Assembly (NCBI GenBank): GCA_004294135.1 | Contig: RDZY01000009.1 | Span: 62,001-126,000 of the forward strand | Length of the DNA: 64,000 nt | Direction of reading: 5' to 3' | From: Sphingobacteriia bacterium | GTDB lineage: Bacteria; Bacteroidota; Bacteroidia; Chitinophagales; Chitinophagaceae | Shown here: positions 50,785 to 59,798 of the stretch, piece by piece | How positions within the stretch are numbered: the first letter of the stretch is position 1 | Layout of the letters: each line of letters opens with the position of its first letter | The notes under the pieces: model-generated | Told to the model about the DNA's origin: nothing | The model's database searches: none | What the model saw: only the letters and a program-made list of their open reading frames with translations | Position numbers and translations under genes: made by a program

Positions 50785-51618
50785 TTACTTACGTTTATAG
50801 TTTTTAGGTAACTCAAACATATATTTTAACGGTTCATTTAGGCTAAACTCCTTAAAATCAAGGTTAATAGTGAGTCGCGACTTCTCAGAAACCACTATTT
50901 GCCGTTTAGTAGAAAACTGGTAAGTACCCATAGGCTGGTAATCAGAAAAGCTGATATCACAAGTACGATTCCGTTGCAAATCAATATCATCTAATTTGCT
51001 ATGGGTGATCCTGAAATCGTTGGTGGACAAGGTAAGTAAGTGCTTAAATATATCTCCAATCATCAACACCAATAAAGTAGAAGGCCCATCTTTATAAGAA
51101 ACAATATTTTGATTCATAAATACCGGATTACCAATCAGCAGATTCTGTAAGGTGAAGAAATCAAAAGGGATTTCAGTGGCTTCTTTTAAATAATCGATAG
51201 AGCGGTATTGGATGTATTTCTCCCCCACTTTCTTGACCAGTATTACCGAATCTTTTTTTATCTGCACTTGCAATCCCTCTGCAGCAATACCCAAAAACGA
51301 ACCCCTGATACGAATAAAAATAATACTGTCCTTAATCATACTTAGGTAGGCCATATAATTATCACTGTTCTCGGCACTTTCATACTCAATTTTTATTTTG
51401 GCATTAAAACTGTTGAAACTGATATTATTGGTGACTACTTTGGTCATGATATCCCTTACAATCTTAGCAGAATCCACCGTTGGCGTTTCATTAATTACAA
51501 TAATTTGAGTCGTATCTTTTTTATTGATGGCTTCTTGAATGGTAGCCACTTTCTTTACCGTTTTACAGGATATTCCTATTAAAAAAATGGCGATAAATAG
51601 TTTATAAAATTTCATCAT
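50785..51618 (-). CDS. DUF4292-like lipoprotein
   Basis: Likely start MMKFYKLFIAIFLIGISCK (lipobox) at 51618; pattern FNSFNAKIKIEYE. Confidence 0.75.
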   Translation of the reverse strand: MMKFYKLFIAIFLIGISCKTVKKVATIQEAINKKDTTQIIVINETPTVDSAKIVRDIMTKVVTNNISFNSFNAKIKIEYESAENSDNYMAYLSMIKDSIIFIRIRGSFLGIAAEGLQVQIKKDSVILVKKVGEKYIQYRSIDYLKEATEIPFDFFTLQNLLIGNPVFMNQNIVSYKDGPSTLLVLMIGDIFKHLLTLSTNDFRITHSKLDDIDLQRNRTCDISFSDYQPMGTYQFSTKRQIVVSEKSRLTINLDFKEFSLNEPLKYMFELPKNYKRK

Positions 51619-51668
51619 TGAATATGGTTTATTTATAGCGTTCAAGTATTGTATTTGAACCAGTGGCA

Positions 51669-52133
51669 TTAGCCATTTAAGGGGTTGTGTTCTGTTAAAC
51701 CTGTGCTTCCAAATCCACCAGCTCCTCTTATAGTTTCATCCAAGCTTTCAACCAGAAGCCAGTCAATTTTCTCCACCGTTTGCAAAACCATTTGCGCAAT
51801 ACGATTACCCGGTTCAATCGTCTGAACCTGCCCCGATAAATTTACCAGTATCACTTTAATTTCACCCCTATAATCTGCATCAATGGTACCGGGTGAATTT
51901 AAGCAGGTAATGCCTTGTTTTAAAGCAAGCCCACTCCTGGGGCGAATTTGAGCCTCATAATTAGCAGGTAATTCAATCTTTAAACCCGTAGGAATCAGCA
52001 CCCTTTCTAAGGAAGCAAGTTGAACTGGCACCTCAATATTGGCATATAAATCCATTCCAGAAGCCCCTTCTGTGGCATATTTAGGCAGTGGATATGGCGA
52101 TTCGTTTACAATTTTCACTTGTTTTACGTGCAT
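51669..52133 (-). CDS. dut: dUTP diphosphatase
   Basis: [51 protein letters not shown]. Confidence 0.98.
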   Translation of the reverse strand: MHVKQVKIVNESPYPLPKYATEGASGMDLYANIEVPVQLASLERVLIPTGLKIELPANYEAQIRPRSGLALKQGITCLNSPGTIDADYRGEIKVILVNLSGQVQTIEPGNRIAQMVLQTVEKIDWLLVESLDETIRGAGGFGSTGLTEHNPLNG

Positions 52134-52205
52134 TTTGCGAAGGTAGGGCGAGAAGTCTTATTTTTGGCTGCCTTCTAAAAAACATTCACCAAATGCAGAA
52201 ATCTG

Positions 52206-52874
52206 ATGCTGCCTAAAATTGTACAAAAAATTGCCGACAATAAAAGCAAGGATTCCCTTTCACATCAATTAAGGAGTAAAAGATTCTTGTTTTTTCAACA
52301 CTGCATTCAACAATTACCCAAGCCCATCCATATTTTAGATATAGGTGGTACCATGGCTTTTTGGCAGAGTATGAACTTTAATCCGCTCGATATTCGCATC
52401 ACCCTACTCAATTTAGAGCCTTCTTCTTCGGTATCATATCCCTTTGAATGCATTCAGGCTGATGCGACTAAGTTGACTCAATTTGGAGATCAGTCGGTCG
52501 ATATTGTCTTCTCCAACTCAGTTATAGAACACCTTTTTACTTGGGAAAATCAGCAAAAAATGGCCCAAGAAGTACAAAGGGTGGGCAAAAACTATTTTAT
52601 TCAAAGTCCAAACTATTGGTTCCCCATAGAGCCTCATTGGGTATTCCCCTGTTTTCAATACCTGCCATTTTGGGTAAAATGCTGGATGACCCAACAATTT
52701 GCACTCGGTCATATTGGTGCAATCAAAGATGCAGCAAGGGCTAGGGAGCAAGTAGCAGAAATTAAATTACTTTCTTTAAAGGAAATAAAGCAATTATTCC
52801 CTCATTCTGCGGTGTACAAAGAGAAATTCATGGGATTGAATAAATCCTTTATAGCGCACTCTTTTGGCATATAA
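52206..52874 (+). CDS. Class I SAM-dependent methyltransferase
   Basis: ILDIGGTMAFW, DIVFSNSVIEHL. Confidence 0.85.
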   Translation: MLPKIVQKIADNKSKDSLSHQLRSKRFLFFQHCIQQLPKPIHILDIGGTMAFWQSMNFNPLDIRITLLNLEPSSSVSYPFECIQADATKLTQFGDQSVDIVFSNSVIEHLFTWENQQKMAQEVQRVGKNYFIQSPNYWFPIEPHWVFPCFQYLPFWVKCWMTQQFALGHIGAIKDAARAREQVAEIKLLSLKEIKQLFPHSAVYKEKFMGLNKSFIAHSFGI

Positions 52875-52952
52875 AAGTTATTAAATTCACATTAATAAAG
52901 CACTATAACACCTCAATCGGGATAATTATTTACCTTCGCAGTCCCAGCGGCT

Positions 52953-54347
52953 ATGAAGAAAAACGTACGTTACTATCATATCACCCGGTATCTAGCAGAT
53001 GCCCTTGCAATTGTTGTTGCCTATATGGCATCATTGGCTACGCAGTATGGGGAAGTTATACATAGCTTTAGTATTGTTTTTGTAGCCCTCTCCATTTTTT
53101 TCTGGTATTTTATTTCTGTGGTGTCTAAATTATACGCCGACCGCCGTTCTAATAAATTTTCGGAAGAGATTATTTTTATTACATACAATATTTTATTGGT
53201 CTCCATACTCCTTAGCTCCTCGCTTTATTTTATTGAATTAAATCCAGCTTATTCGGCTAAATTCTTTGGCGTTTATTTGGCCTACCTTTTTATTTTTGTA
53301 TCTGCTACCAAATATTTTTTACGAAAAAGTGTGCACGCCGCACTACACCAAGGAAAATTATACGATAAGATTTTACTGGTCGGTTCCACACCAGCAGCCA
53401 TCAACTACTACGAAACCATCAACAAATATTATTATTATGGCTACCAATGCGTTGGTGTAATTGATGAGCATCCTACTAAAATTAATGGCAGCAAATACTA
53501 CGGAAATATTGATGCGCTAAGCAATGTATTGCGTACCGAAATTATTGATGAAGTAGTAATTGCCCTTCCCAATAGCGAGTACAACAATATACAACGTTGT
53601 ATGGAAGTATGCGATTATCACCGCACCAAAGTGCGGATACTTCCTGACTTACAACAGTACGCTTCTTCTGCCATTGCAGTAGATAATATTGGCCTAGTAC
53701 CCACCATTAGTGTAATAGAATTACCATTGGATAAATGGCAGAATAAAATATTGAAAAGACTTTTCGATATTGTTTTTTCCCTGGTGGTTTTCTTAACAGT
53801 AGGTATTATTCTATTCCCAATAATTGCCATCATCATCAAACTTACATCTAAGGGAAGGGTTTTCTTTAAACAAGAAAGATGGGGACTTAACAATGAAAAA
53901 ATCATCTGTTATAAATTCCGCTCCATGGTGCAAGAAAGCCAAGACCTAAATGAAGAAGGCAAATACCAACAAGCTCAAAAAGATGATCCGAGGGTAACTT
54001 GGATTGGAAAAATATTGCGACAAACCAACTTAGATGAATTACCACAATTCCTAAATGTATTGTTGGGAAATATGTCAGTTGTTGGGCCACGCCCCCATCC
54101 AACCCCACTGAATATAGAAAGTATGCATACCGTAGAAAATTATATGTTGCGACATATAGTATTGCCGGGCATCAGTGGTTGGGCTCAAGTAAATGGATCT
54201 CGTGGTGAAACAAAAACATCGAATGATATGCAGCAAAGGGTGAATTTCGATTTGTATTATATTCATAGGTGGACTTTCTGGCTCGATTGTCAGATCATTC
54301 TTCAAACCATTATTAATATTTTAAGAGGAGATCAGAATGCGTATTAG
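52953..54347 (+). CDS. Undecaprenyl-phosphate glucose phosphotransferase (WcaJ-like polyprenyl glycosylphosphotransferase)
   Basis: N-terminal TMs, CoA-binding-like middle, C-terminal KRLFDIVFS...FFKQERWGLNNEKIICYKFRSM...RQTNLDELPQFLNVLLGNMSVVGPRPHP. Confidence 0.95.
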   Translation: MKKNVRYYHITRYLADALAIVVAYMASLATQYGEVIHSFSIVFVALSIFFWYFISVVSKLYADRRSNKFSEEIIFITYNILLVSILLSSSLYFIELNPAYSAKFFGVYLAYLFIFVSATKYFLRKSVHAALHQGKLYDKILLVGSTPAAINYYETINKYYYYGYQCVGVIDEHPTKINGSKYYGNIDALSNVLRTEIIDEVVIALPNSEYNNIQRCMEVCDYHRTKVRILPDLQQYASSAIAVDNIGLVPTISVIELPLDKWQNKILKRLFDIVFSLVVFLTVGIILFPIIAIIIKLTSKGRVFFKQERWGLNNEKIICYKFRSMVQESQDLNEEGKYQQAQKDDPRVTWIGKILRQTNLDELPQFLNVLLGNMSVVGPRPHPTPLNIESMHTVENYMLRHIVLPGISGWAQVNGSRGETKTSNDMQQRVNFDLYYIHRWTFWLDCQIILQTIINILRGDQNAY

Positions 54348-55986
54348 GAAGACGGTAGACGGTAGACGGTGGGGCATTGCGCTGTTCTTTATGATCAGTT
54401 CTTTGGGGCTATATGCCCAAACAGTTTGGGAGAATCATCGAAGTGAAATATATCCTTATCTCTATCGCATGTCGCAAAAAGGACTGATTGATTTTCAAGA
54501 TATAATTCGGCCCGTTTCTCGCCTACAAATTGCCAATGCCTTAGATTCACTTCAAGCAAAAAAAATACAACTTAGCAGTATAGAACAAAAAGAACTGGCA
54601 TTTTATTTACAGGAATTCAAAGCCATTGAAGGCAGCGACGATGCAAAAATAAAGTTGATAAAAAAAGATGCCAACCAACGCTTGCGCGGTTTGTTCTTAC
54701 ACCATAAAGATTTTCAACTGAATGCAGATCCCTTCGGAAGTATTATGCAAGTGAGTGGAAGCGGTAAAAATTTTACGCAAGTAAGCAATGGCATTCAGTT
54801 TTGGGGACAAGCCAAAAAATTTGCATTCCAGTTCTCCTATCGAGATTTTACAGAGACGGGTAAGGGCATTGATACTTTTCGCAAAGAAAATCCAGAAACG
54901 GGTATCATCAAACTTTTCAACCCGAGTGCTACCAATCAAAACTTTAGTGAAATCAGAACCAATATCAGCTATACTTGGAACAATGGATCCATCAGCATCG
55001 GAAAAGATCATTTGTTATGGGGCTATGGCGAAAATGGAAGAATTGTGCTATCAGATAAAGCACCTACCGCCCCATTTGTCCGTTTTAATTACAAGCCCTT
55101 TAAATGGCTGCAATTTAATTACGCCCATACTTGGCTCAATTCAAATATGATTGATTCAAATGCCACTTATGGCACCAATAGTGGCGGTGTAAGTGGTAAT
55201 ATTCGCATCCGATATATTCCGAAATATATGGCAAGCCATACTATAATTTTCAAGCCCATCAAGGGTTTGGATATTGCAGTAGGAGAATCAATTGTGTACA
55301 GCGACGACCTTGATATTGGATTTTTTATTCCCATCAACTTCTTTAAAATTTACGATAATAACCGCAGCAATTACAGCATTAACGCGGGATCAAATGGTCA
55401 ATTTTTTACTCAAATAAGCTCTAGAAATCACCTCAAAAATACCCATCTTTACGCCTCCGTAATGATTGATGAAATTAGGGTAGCGCAAATATTCAATCGT
55501 GCAAAATCTAGGAATCAATTGGGTTATACCTTTGGCGCATCCGTAACAGATGCTTTTCTGCATTACCTAACACTGGGAGCAGAATATACCCGCATTAATC
55601 CATTTGTGTACAATAACTTATTACCCGCTCAAAACTATACCCAGTACGATTTATCACTCGGCGATTGGATGGGTAATAATGCAGATAGAATGACTTTATT
55701 CGCAAAATATACACCCCTGCCGCGACTAAAAACTTATGCCCGTTTACAATCCATTCGCAAAGGTGGAGCTGGCACCCTTGCGCAACAATATATTGCAGAG
55801 CCTCAGCCCGGTTTTTTATTCGACTTTCAAAAAAGCCGCACCGATCTTTTTTTACAAGCCAGTTATGAATTAATCAATAATTTTTACCTCACTGGCAGCT
55901 ATCAATTCCTAAAACAATCCCTCTCCAGTGGAATAAAAAATACCAATACCACCGTACAAGTAGGCATAAGTTATGGACTAAAATAG
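54337..55986 (+). CDS. Wzi-like capsule-assembly outer membrane protein
   Basis: Signal peptide; SISIGKDHLLWGYGENGRIVLSDKAPTAPFVRFNY; beta-barrel alternation. Confidence 0.75.
   Translation: MRIRKTVDGRRWGIALFFMISSLGLYAQTVWENHRSEIYPYLYRMSQKGLIDFQDIIRPVSRLQIANALDSLQAKKIQLSSIEQKELAFYLQEFKAIEGSDDAKIKLIKKDANQRLRGLFLHHKDFQLNADPFGSIMQVSGSGKNFTQVSNGIQFWGQAKKFAFQFSYRDFTETGKGIDTFRKENPETGIIKLFNPSATNQNFSEIRTNISYTWNNGSISIGKDHLLWGYGENGRIVLSDKAPTAPFVRFNYKPFKWLQFNYAHTWLNSNMIDSNATYGTNSGGVSGNIRIRYIPKYMASHTIIFKPIKGLDIAVGESIVYSDDLDIGFFIPINFFKIYDNNRSNYSINAGSNGQFFTQISSRNHLKNTHLYASVMIDEIRVAQIFNRAKSRNQLGYTFGASVTDAFLHYLTLGAEYTRINPFVYNNLLPAQNYTQYDLSLGDWMGNNADRMTLFAKYTPLPRLKTYARLQSIRKGGAGTLAQQYIAEPQPGFLFDFQKSRTDLFLQASYELINNFYLTGSYQFLKQSLSSGIKNTNTTVQVGISYGLK
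54351..54371. repeat. Heptad repeat (three near-perfect units) at CDS start
   Basis: gacggta|gacggta|gacggtg. Confidence 0.92.
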
Positions 55987-56016
55987 AAAATAGTTTTCCC
56001 TAAAAATTCAATCTTG

Positions 56017-56024
56017 TACCTTTG
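56017..56024 (+). promoter_or_regulatory. Bacteroidota -7 element TACCTTTG
   Basis: TAnnTTTG match 27 bp upstream of ATG 56051. Confidence 0.5.
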
Positions 56025-56050
56025 CCCAGTTCACCACAACCATAAAAAGC

Positions 56051-56698
56051 ATGTATTTACCCCTACCCTATAAAATAAATTACGATACAACACGCTTCAA
56101 TTTCAAAAGCATTATCACAGCCATATTAGGGCTTGGTACTGAGCCTTTAGAAAGTTTGCACAAAATGGAAACTTATGAATTAATGGTGAGGGAAAAAGAC
56201 CAGTCCACCATTTGGCATAAAAAATATTACGATCAATATATGCAGGATTTTTACCCCACTTATATTGCCTTAATAGAAACCTTAAAACAAGATCTGAATT
56301 ATTCGGAATTGATTTACCAAAAAATACCCACTTTCAGGGTTCAATTGGCCAATGGAAATATAGCTGTGGGAGAATGGCATAAAGACAAAGCTTATAATCA
56401 CGGAGAATCAGAAGTGAATTTTTGGCTTCCATTTGTAGATACCAACGAAAAGAATACCATCTGGATGGAGTCTAAAGAAGACAAGGGTGATTACCAGCCT
56501 TACACCGTTAAATACGGGGAGATATTGGTTTTTAGTGGTGCTAATTTGGTTCACGGAAACAAACAAAACGACAGCGAATTATCTAGGGTTTCCATTGATT
56601 TTAGATTGGTTGATCCAGTAAAATTTATTCCCAATACAGCAGGATCCATCAACATGAATACAAAATTTGATATTGGCGGATATTTTGATAAAATCTAA
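56051..56698 (+). CDS. Putative Fe(II)/2-oxoglutarate-dependent oxygenase (StrG/phytanoyl-dioxygenase-like)
   Basis: HxD in GEWHKDKAYNHGESEVNFWLPF, distal His in GANLVHGN, Arg in SRVSIDFR. Confidence 0.65.
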   Translation: MYLPLPYKINYDTTRFNFKSIITAILGLGTEPLESLHKMETYELMVREKDQSTIWHKKYYDQYMQDFYPTYIALIETLKQDLNYSELIYQKIPTFRVQLANGNIAVGEWHKDKAYNHGESEVNFWLPFVDTNEKNTIWMESKEDKGDYQPYTVKYGEILVFSGANLVHGNKQNDSELSRVSIDFRLVDPVKFIPNTAGSINMNTKFDIGGYFDKI

Positions 56699-56721
56699 TG
56701 ATTTAATGCCATATTTGTTGA

Positions 56722-57573
56722 ATGTCATTAGCAACAACAACCTATCAAAATAAAAATTTAGTAGTCATTACCTGGGATGGAAAATCTAACCCCATGCGGT
56801 ATATTTTGCAAGATTGTACCCCATTATTTGATATACTACTCTTCAATTACAGCGGAAAAGAAACGCTACAGATTATACCCAGTAATTGTATTTACTTGTC
56901 GGTGGCGACTGAAAATAAAGGTCAAATTTTTGAGCATATTCACCTTTTCTTAAACGCCTATCCAATAAAATACCATTATATAGGTATACTCGACGATGAT
57001 TTATTGTGCAGCATGCAGGACCTCAATAAATTATTATTTATAGCTACACTGGAAAACCTAGATGTATTTCAACCGAGTATAGCGCACGATAGTTTTTTTG
57101 ATCATCGGCAATTCATTCACAAACCGGGCACGGTATTGCAATGGGTAGATTGGGTAGAAATTATGGCGCCATTTTATAAAATGGAACTCTTTAATGCAGC
57201 TTACCCTTATTTTGAATTTACCATATCGGGGCAAGGGGTTGATGTGTACCTGATGCCAGCATTGCAACGCATCATGGGGCTTCCAAAGACCGCTGTGGTT
57301 CATGCAGTAATGATTAAACATTGCAGGCCTATTAGATCGGGTAAGCGAATATATTCAAATGGAAAAAGCAATTTGGAAGAAGTAGCAACCCTACAAGAAA
57401 AAGTAAAGGAATTGGTAGCGGCCAATGATCCAGCACTCTTTGATGTCTATTTCACAAAGCGGATCCTCAACAAAAAATATTACAATCGGGTTACCCTATA
57501 CGCTAAAGTATTGCGCATTAAAACCATGCTAAAAAATATTTACCACCAAATGGTAAATGCGAGTTATAGGTAA
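56722..57573 (+). CDS. DUF707-like putative glycosyltransferase
   Basis: LVVITWDGKSNPMRYILQ, YIGILDDDL, HxxMIKHCRPIRSG. Confidence 0.55.
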   Translation: MSLATTTYQNKNLVVITWDGKSNPMRYILQDCTPLFDILLFNYSGKETLQIIPSNCIYLSVATENKGQIFEHIHLFLNAYPIKYHYIGILDDDLLCSMQDLNKLLFIATLENLDVFQPSIAHDSFFDHRQFIHKPGTVLQWVDWVEIMAPFYKMELFNAAYPYFEFTISGQGVDVYLMPALQRIMGLPKTAVVHAVMIKHCRPIRSGKRIYSNGKSNLEEVATLQEKVKELVAANDPALFDVYFTKRILNKKYYNRVTLYAKVLRIKTMLKNIYHQMVNASYR

Positions 57574-57608
57574 CTTTTCAAGCTTAAAATAAAAAGTAGA
57601 AAATAATT

Positions 57609-57634
57609 TGTAACCTATTACGTAACAGGTTACA
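57609..57634. promoter_or_regulatory. 26-bp near-perfect palindrome, candidate HigA operator
   Basis: TGTAACCTATTACGTAACAGGTTACA (12 of 13 pairs), 8 bp before higB ATG. Confidence 0.7.
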
Positions 57635-57641
57635 TTTGTGT

Positions 57642-57920
57642 ATGATTGTCAGTATCCAACACAAAGGTCTCAGGCTACTTTGGACTAAGAATGATGCATC
57701 AAAACTGCCATCAATGCAAATAAGTAAAATAAAAAATATATTGACCTTATTAAATGCCGCTGAAACTGTTATTGACATGAATTTTGGAGGTTCAAATCTA
57801 CATTCACTAAAAGGCGAGTTTATGGGATATTGGTCTGTAAATGTTACTGGGAATTACCGAATTATATTTAAAATTGAAAATAGTAATGTGCACCTTGTTG
57901 ATTATTTAGATTATCATTAA
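57642..57920 (+). CDS. higB: HigB-like (RelE/ParE superfamily) toxin
   Basis: ATG at 57642; MIVSIQHKGLRLLWTKNDASKLP...LHSLKGEFMGYWSVNVTGNYRIIFKIEN. Confidence 0.92.
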   Translation: MIVSIQHKGLRLLWTKNDASKLPSMQISKIKNILTLLNAAETVIDMNFGGSNLHSLKGEFMGYWSVNVTGNYRIIFKIENSNVHLVDYLDYH

Positions 57921-57929
57921 AAAAATAGT

Positions 57930-58238
57930 ATGCTAAAACAAACAATGCCTCCAGTTCATCCAGGCGTGATTTTAAAAGAAATGTATATTGATCCGCTGGG
58001 AATAACTATTACAGATCTGGCTGCTCATTTAGAAGTAGCTAGAAAAACCATTTCCCAATTGGTAAATGGTCATATGGGGATTAGTGCAGAAATGTCACTT
58101 AGATTGGCTAAAGCCCTAAATACAACACCAGAATTATGGCTTAATCTACAGCGGAATTATGATCTATCAATTGCAATGAACAGCATTTCTCTTTCAAAAC
58201 TCCGACCCATTAGAAGGCCTATCCAGAAAGCATCATAA
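57930..58238 (+). CDS. higA: HigA-family HTH antitoxin
   Basis: PPVHPGVILKEMYIDPLGITITDLAAHLEVARKTISQLVNGHMGISAEMSLRLAKALNTTPELWLNLQ. Confidence 0.95.
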   Translation: MLKQTMPPVHPGVILKEMYIDPLGITITDLAAHLEVARKTISQLVNGHMGISAEMSLRLAKALNTTPELWLNLQRNYDLSIAMNSISLSKLRPIRRPIQKAS

Positions 58239-58252
58239 GCGGTAACTCCTTA

Positions 58253-59773
58253 TTACTTATTCCGTTCCCAAACTGTAAGCGGGGTAATATTTGCAGTTAC
58301 CCCGTAATATTTTACCACTTCAGTTGTGTATTCTGGATAATCGGGGAAATATTTTTTACGGAGCTTATATTCTGGATCCCGATCTAAATAAAACCGTTTT
58401 ACTGAATCTGCTTTTACCCCATTCATTGCATTCATTAATGCTTGGTAATGCTCCACCGAAATACTCCTACCCCTATAATTCACCAAGAAAGTGAAAGTCA
58501 TTTTTTGGGCTGCTGAATCACTTGCCAAATTCATCACTTTGGTATTGATCCAACTCGAATCAAAATACATATCGGAATAAAATGAGATCGTCGCTTTTTT
58601 TGCTGCCGTAAAGTAATAATCAAATGTGGGATGATGCGTAAAATAAATTTCTCTTACCCCCTGCTGTTCTAATTTTTCGACAAATAAAATTGTTTTTGCT
58701 ACCGGAATATTCCACGCATTTTTTGTAGTTCGCTGGTGGGTTATTACATGATAAGTCCCCCCCATATTTCCCAATATTATCATGGCTATTCCCATAAATA
58801 ATACCATTCTGAATTTTTTTCCAACTGCATGAATCATCAATAGGTTTCGAGTGGGTTCTAACAATACCAGATTCCTCAATTTACCTGCTATACCCAATAC
58901 CATAAATAATAGCGAGGCGATTAAAAAAGCAAGTAGATTTTTATTCTGCTTTATATTCATCCACTGTAAACACAATGTATAAATATATACCAATGCCATT
59001 CCCAGAATAGAAACAATACCCAATACCGTTACCGGAAATAAGCCTTGATTAGAAAAAGTGGCGGAGAGAAATGATAAAAGATTGGCTTTAATATCAAAGG
59101 TTTGGGGACTATCAGGCGAATCGTTTTTTGCATGCACCGTAATAAATAAAAAAAGCTGCCAGCCATATACCAATAAAAAAAATAAAGCTGGTACAACAAT
59201 CCGTTTCCACTTCTGCTTCCAATCTGTTTTATCATTTAGATAGTACAGTATAAAATATGGGATACTGAGAAAAATACCGATATATCCCAGAAAACAAATG
59301 ACACAAGAAATTCCAAAAAAATAATACCAATAATATTTTTTTTGGTACTGCGGAACCACCTGCAAAATAAGTAGTAAGGGCAAAACATAAGCATACCAAC
59401 GTATACTGGTACCCCAAAGCATTATAGCTGGATTTAACCCTATCAGTAAAAAAATTAAAATACGATTTCGCTTGCCTTCGGTATTCAATAACAAATAAAA
59501 AAAAGCAGTTAAAAATAAAAGCGCAGAAATCATTCTAACAGCAGTCCAGCTATGCGTAAGCTGGTAAAAAAAATGATTCAGTATATAAGAAAGTGGCGGA
59601 TGTACATCGGTACTTTGAATGATCCGAACAATAGCTTCCAAGCTGTTTTCGCGGATCAATCGAATATTAAAAAATTCATCATCATACCCAAAACTGGAAT
59701 GAGCAATATACAAATACAGACCTGCTATGCCCCCCATCAATATCCATTGTAGGTAAACAAAATACTGCTTCAT
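58253..59773 (-). CDS. GT-C-fold multi-TM glycosyltransferase-like protein (candidate polyprenyl-P-sugar dependent)
   Basis: About 10 TM; SFGYDDEFFNIRLI and DVHPPLSYILNHFF motifs typical of GT39/GT83-type GT-C. Start 59773 or 59812. Confidence 0.7.
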   Translation of the reverse strand: MKQYFVYLQWILMGGIAGLYLYIAHSSFGYDDEFFNIRLIRENSLEAIVRIIQSTDVHPPLSYILNHFFYQLTHSWTAVRMISALLFLTAFFYLLLNTEGKRNRILIFLLIGLNPAIMLWGTSIRWYAYVLPLLLILQVVPQYQKKYYWYYFFGISCVICFLGYIGIFLSIPYFILYYLNDKTDWKQKWKRIVVPALFFLLVYGWQLFLFITVHAKNDSPDSPQTFDIKANLLSFLSATFSNQGLFPVTVLGIVSILGMALVYIYTLCLQWMNIKQNKNLLAFLIASLLFMVLGIAGKLRNLVLLEPTRNLLMIHAVGKKFRMVLFMGIAMIILGNMGGTYHVITHQRTTKNAWNIPVAKTILFVEKLEQQGVREIYFTHHPTFDYYFTAAKKATISFYSDMYFDSSWINTKVMNLASDSAAQKMTFTFLVNYRGRSISVEHYQALMNAMNGVKADSVKRFYLDRDPEYKLRKKYFPDYPEYTTEVVKYYGVTANITPLTVWERNK

Positions 59774-59798
59774 GAATGAGATTAGCCTTTGCAATAGA

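Noticed and set aside
58280-58304. CGGGGTAA-tatttgcag-TTACCCCG hairpin as higBA terminator
   Set aside because: Lies inside the GT-C coding end without a T-run; could be coincidental, so not called as a terminator.
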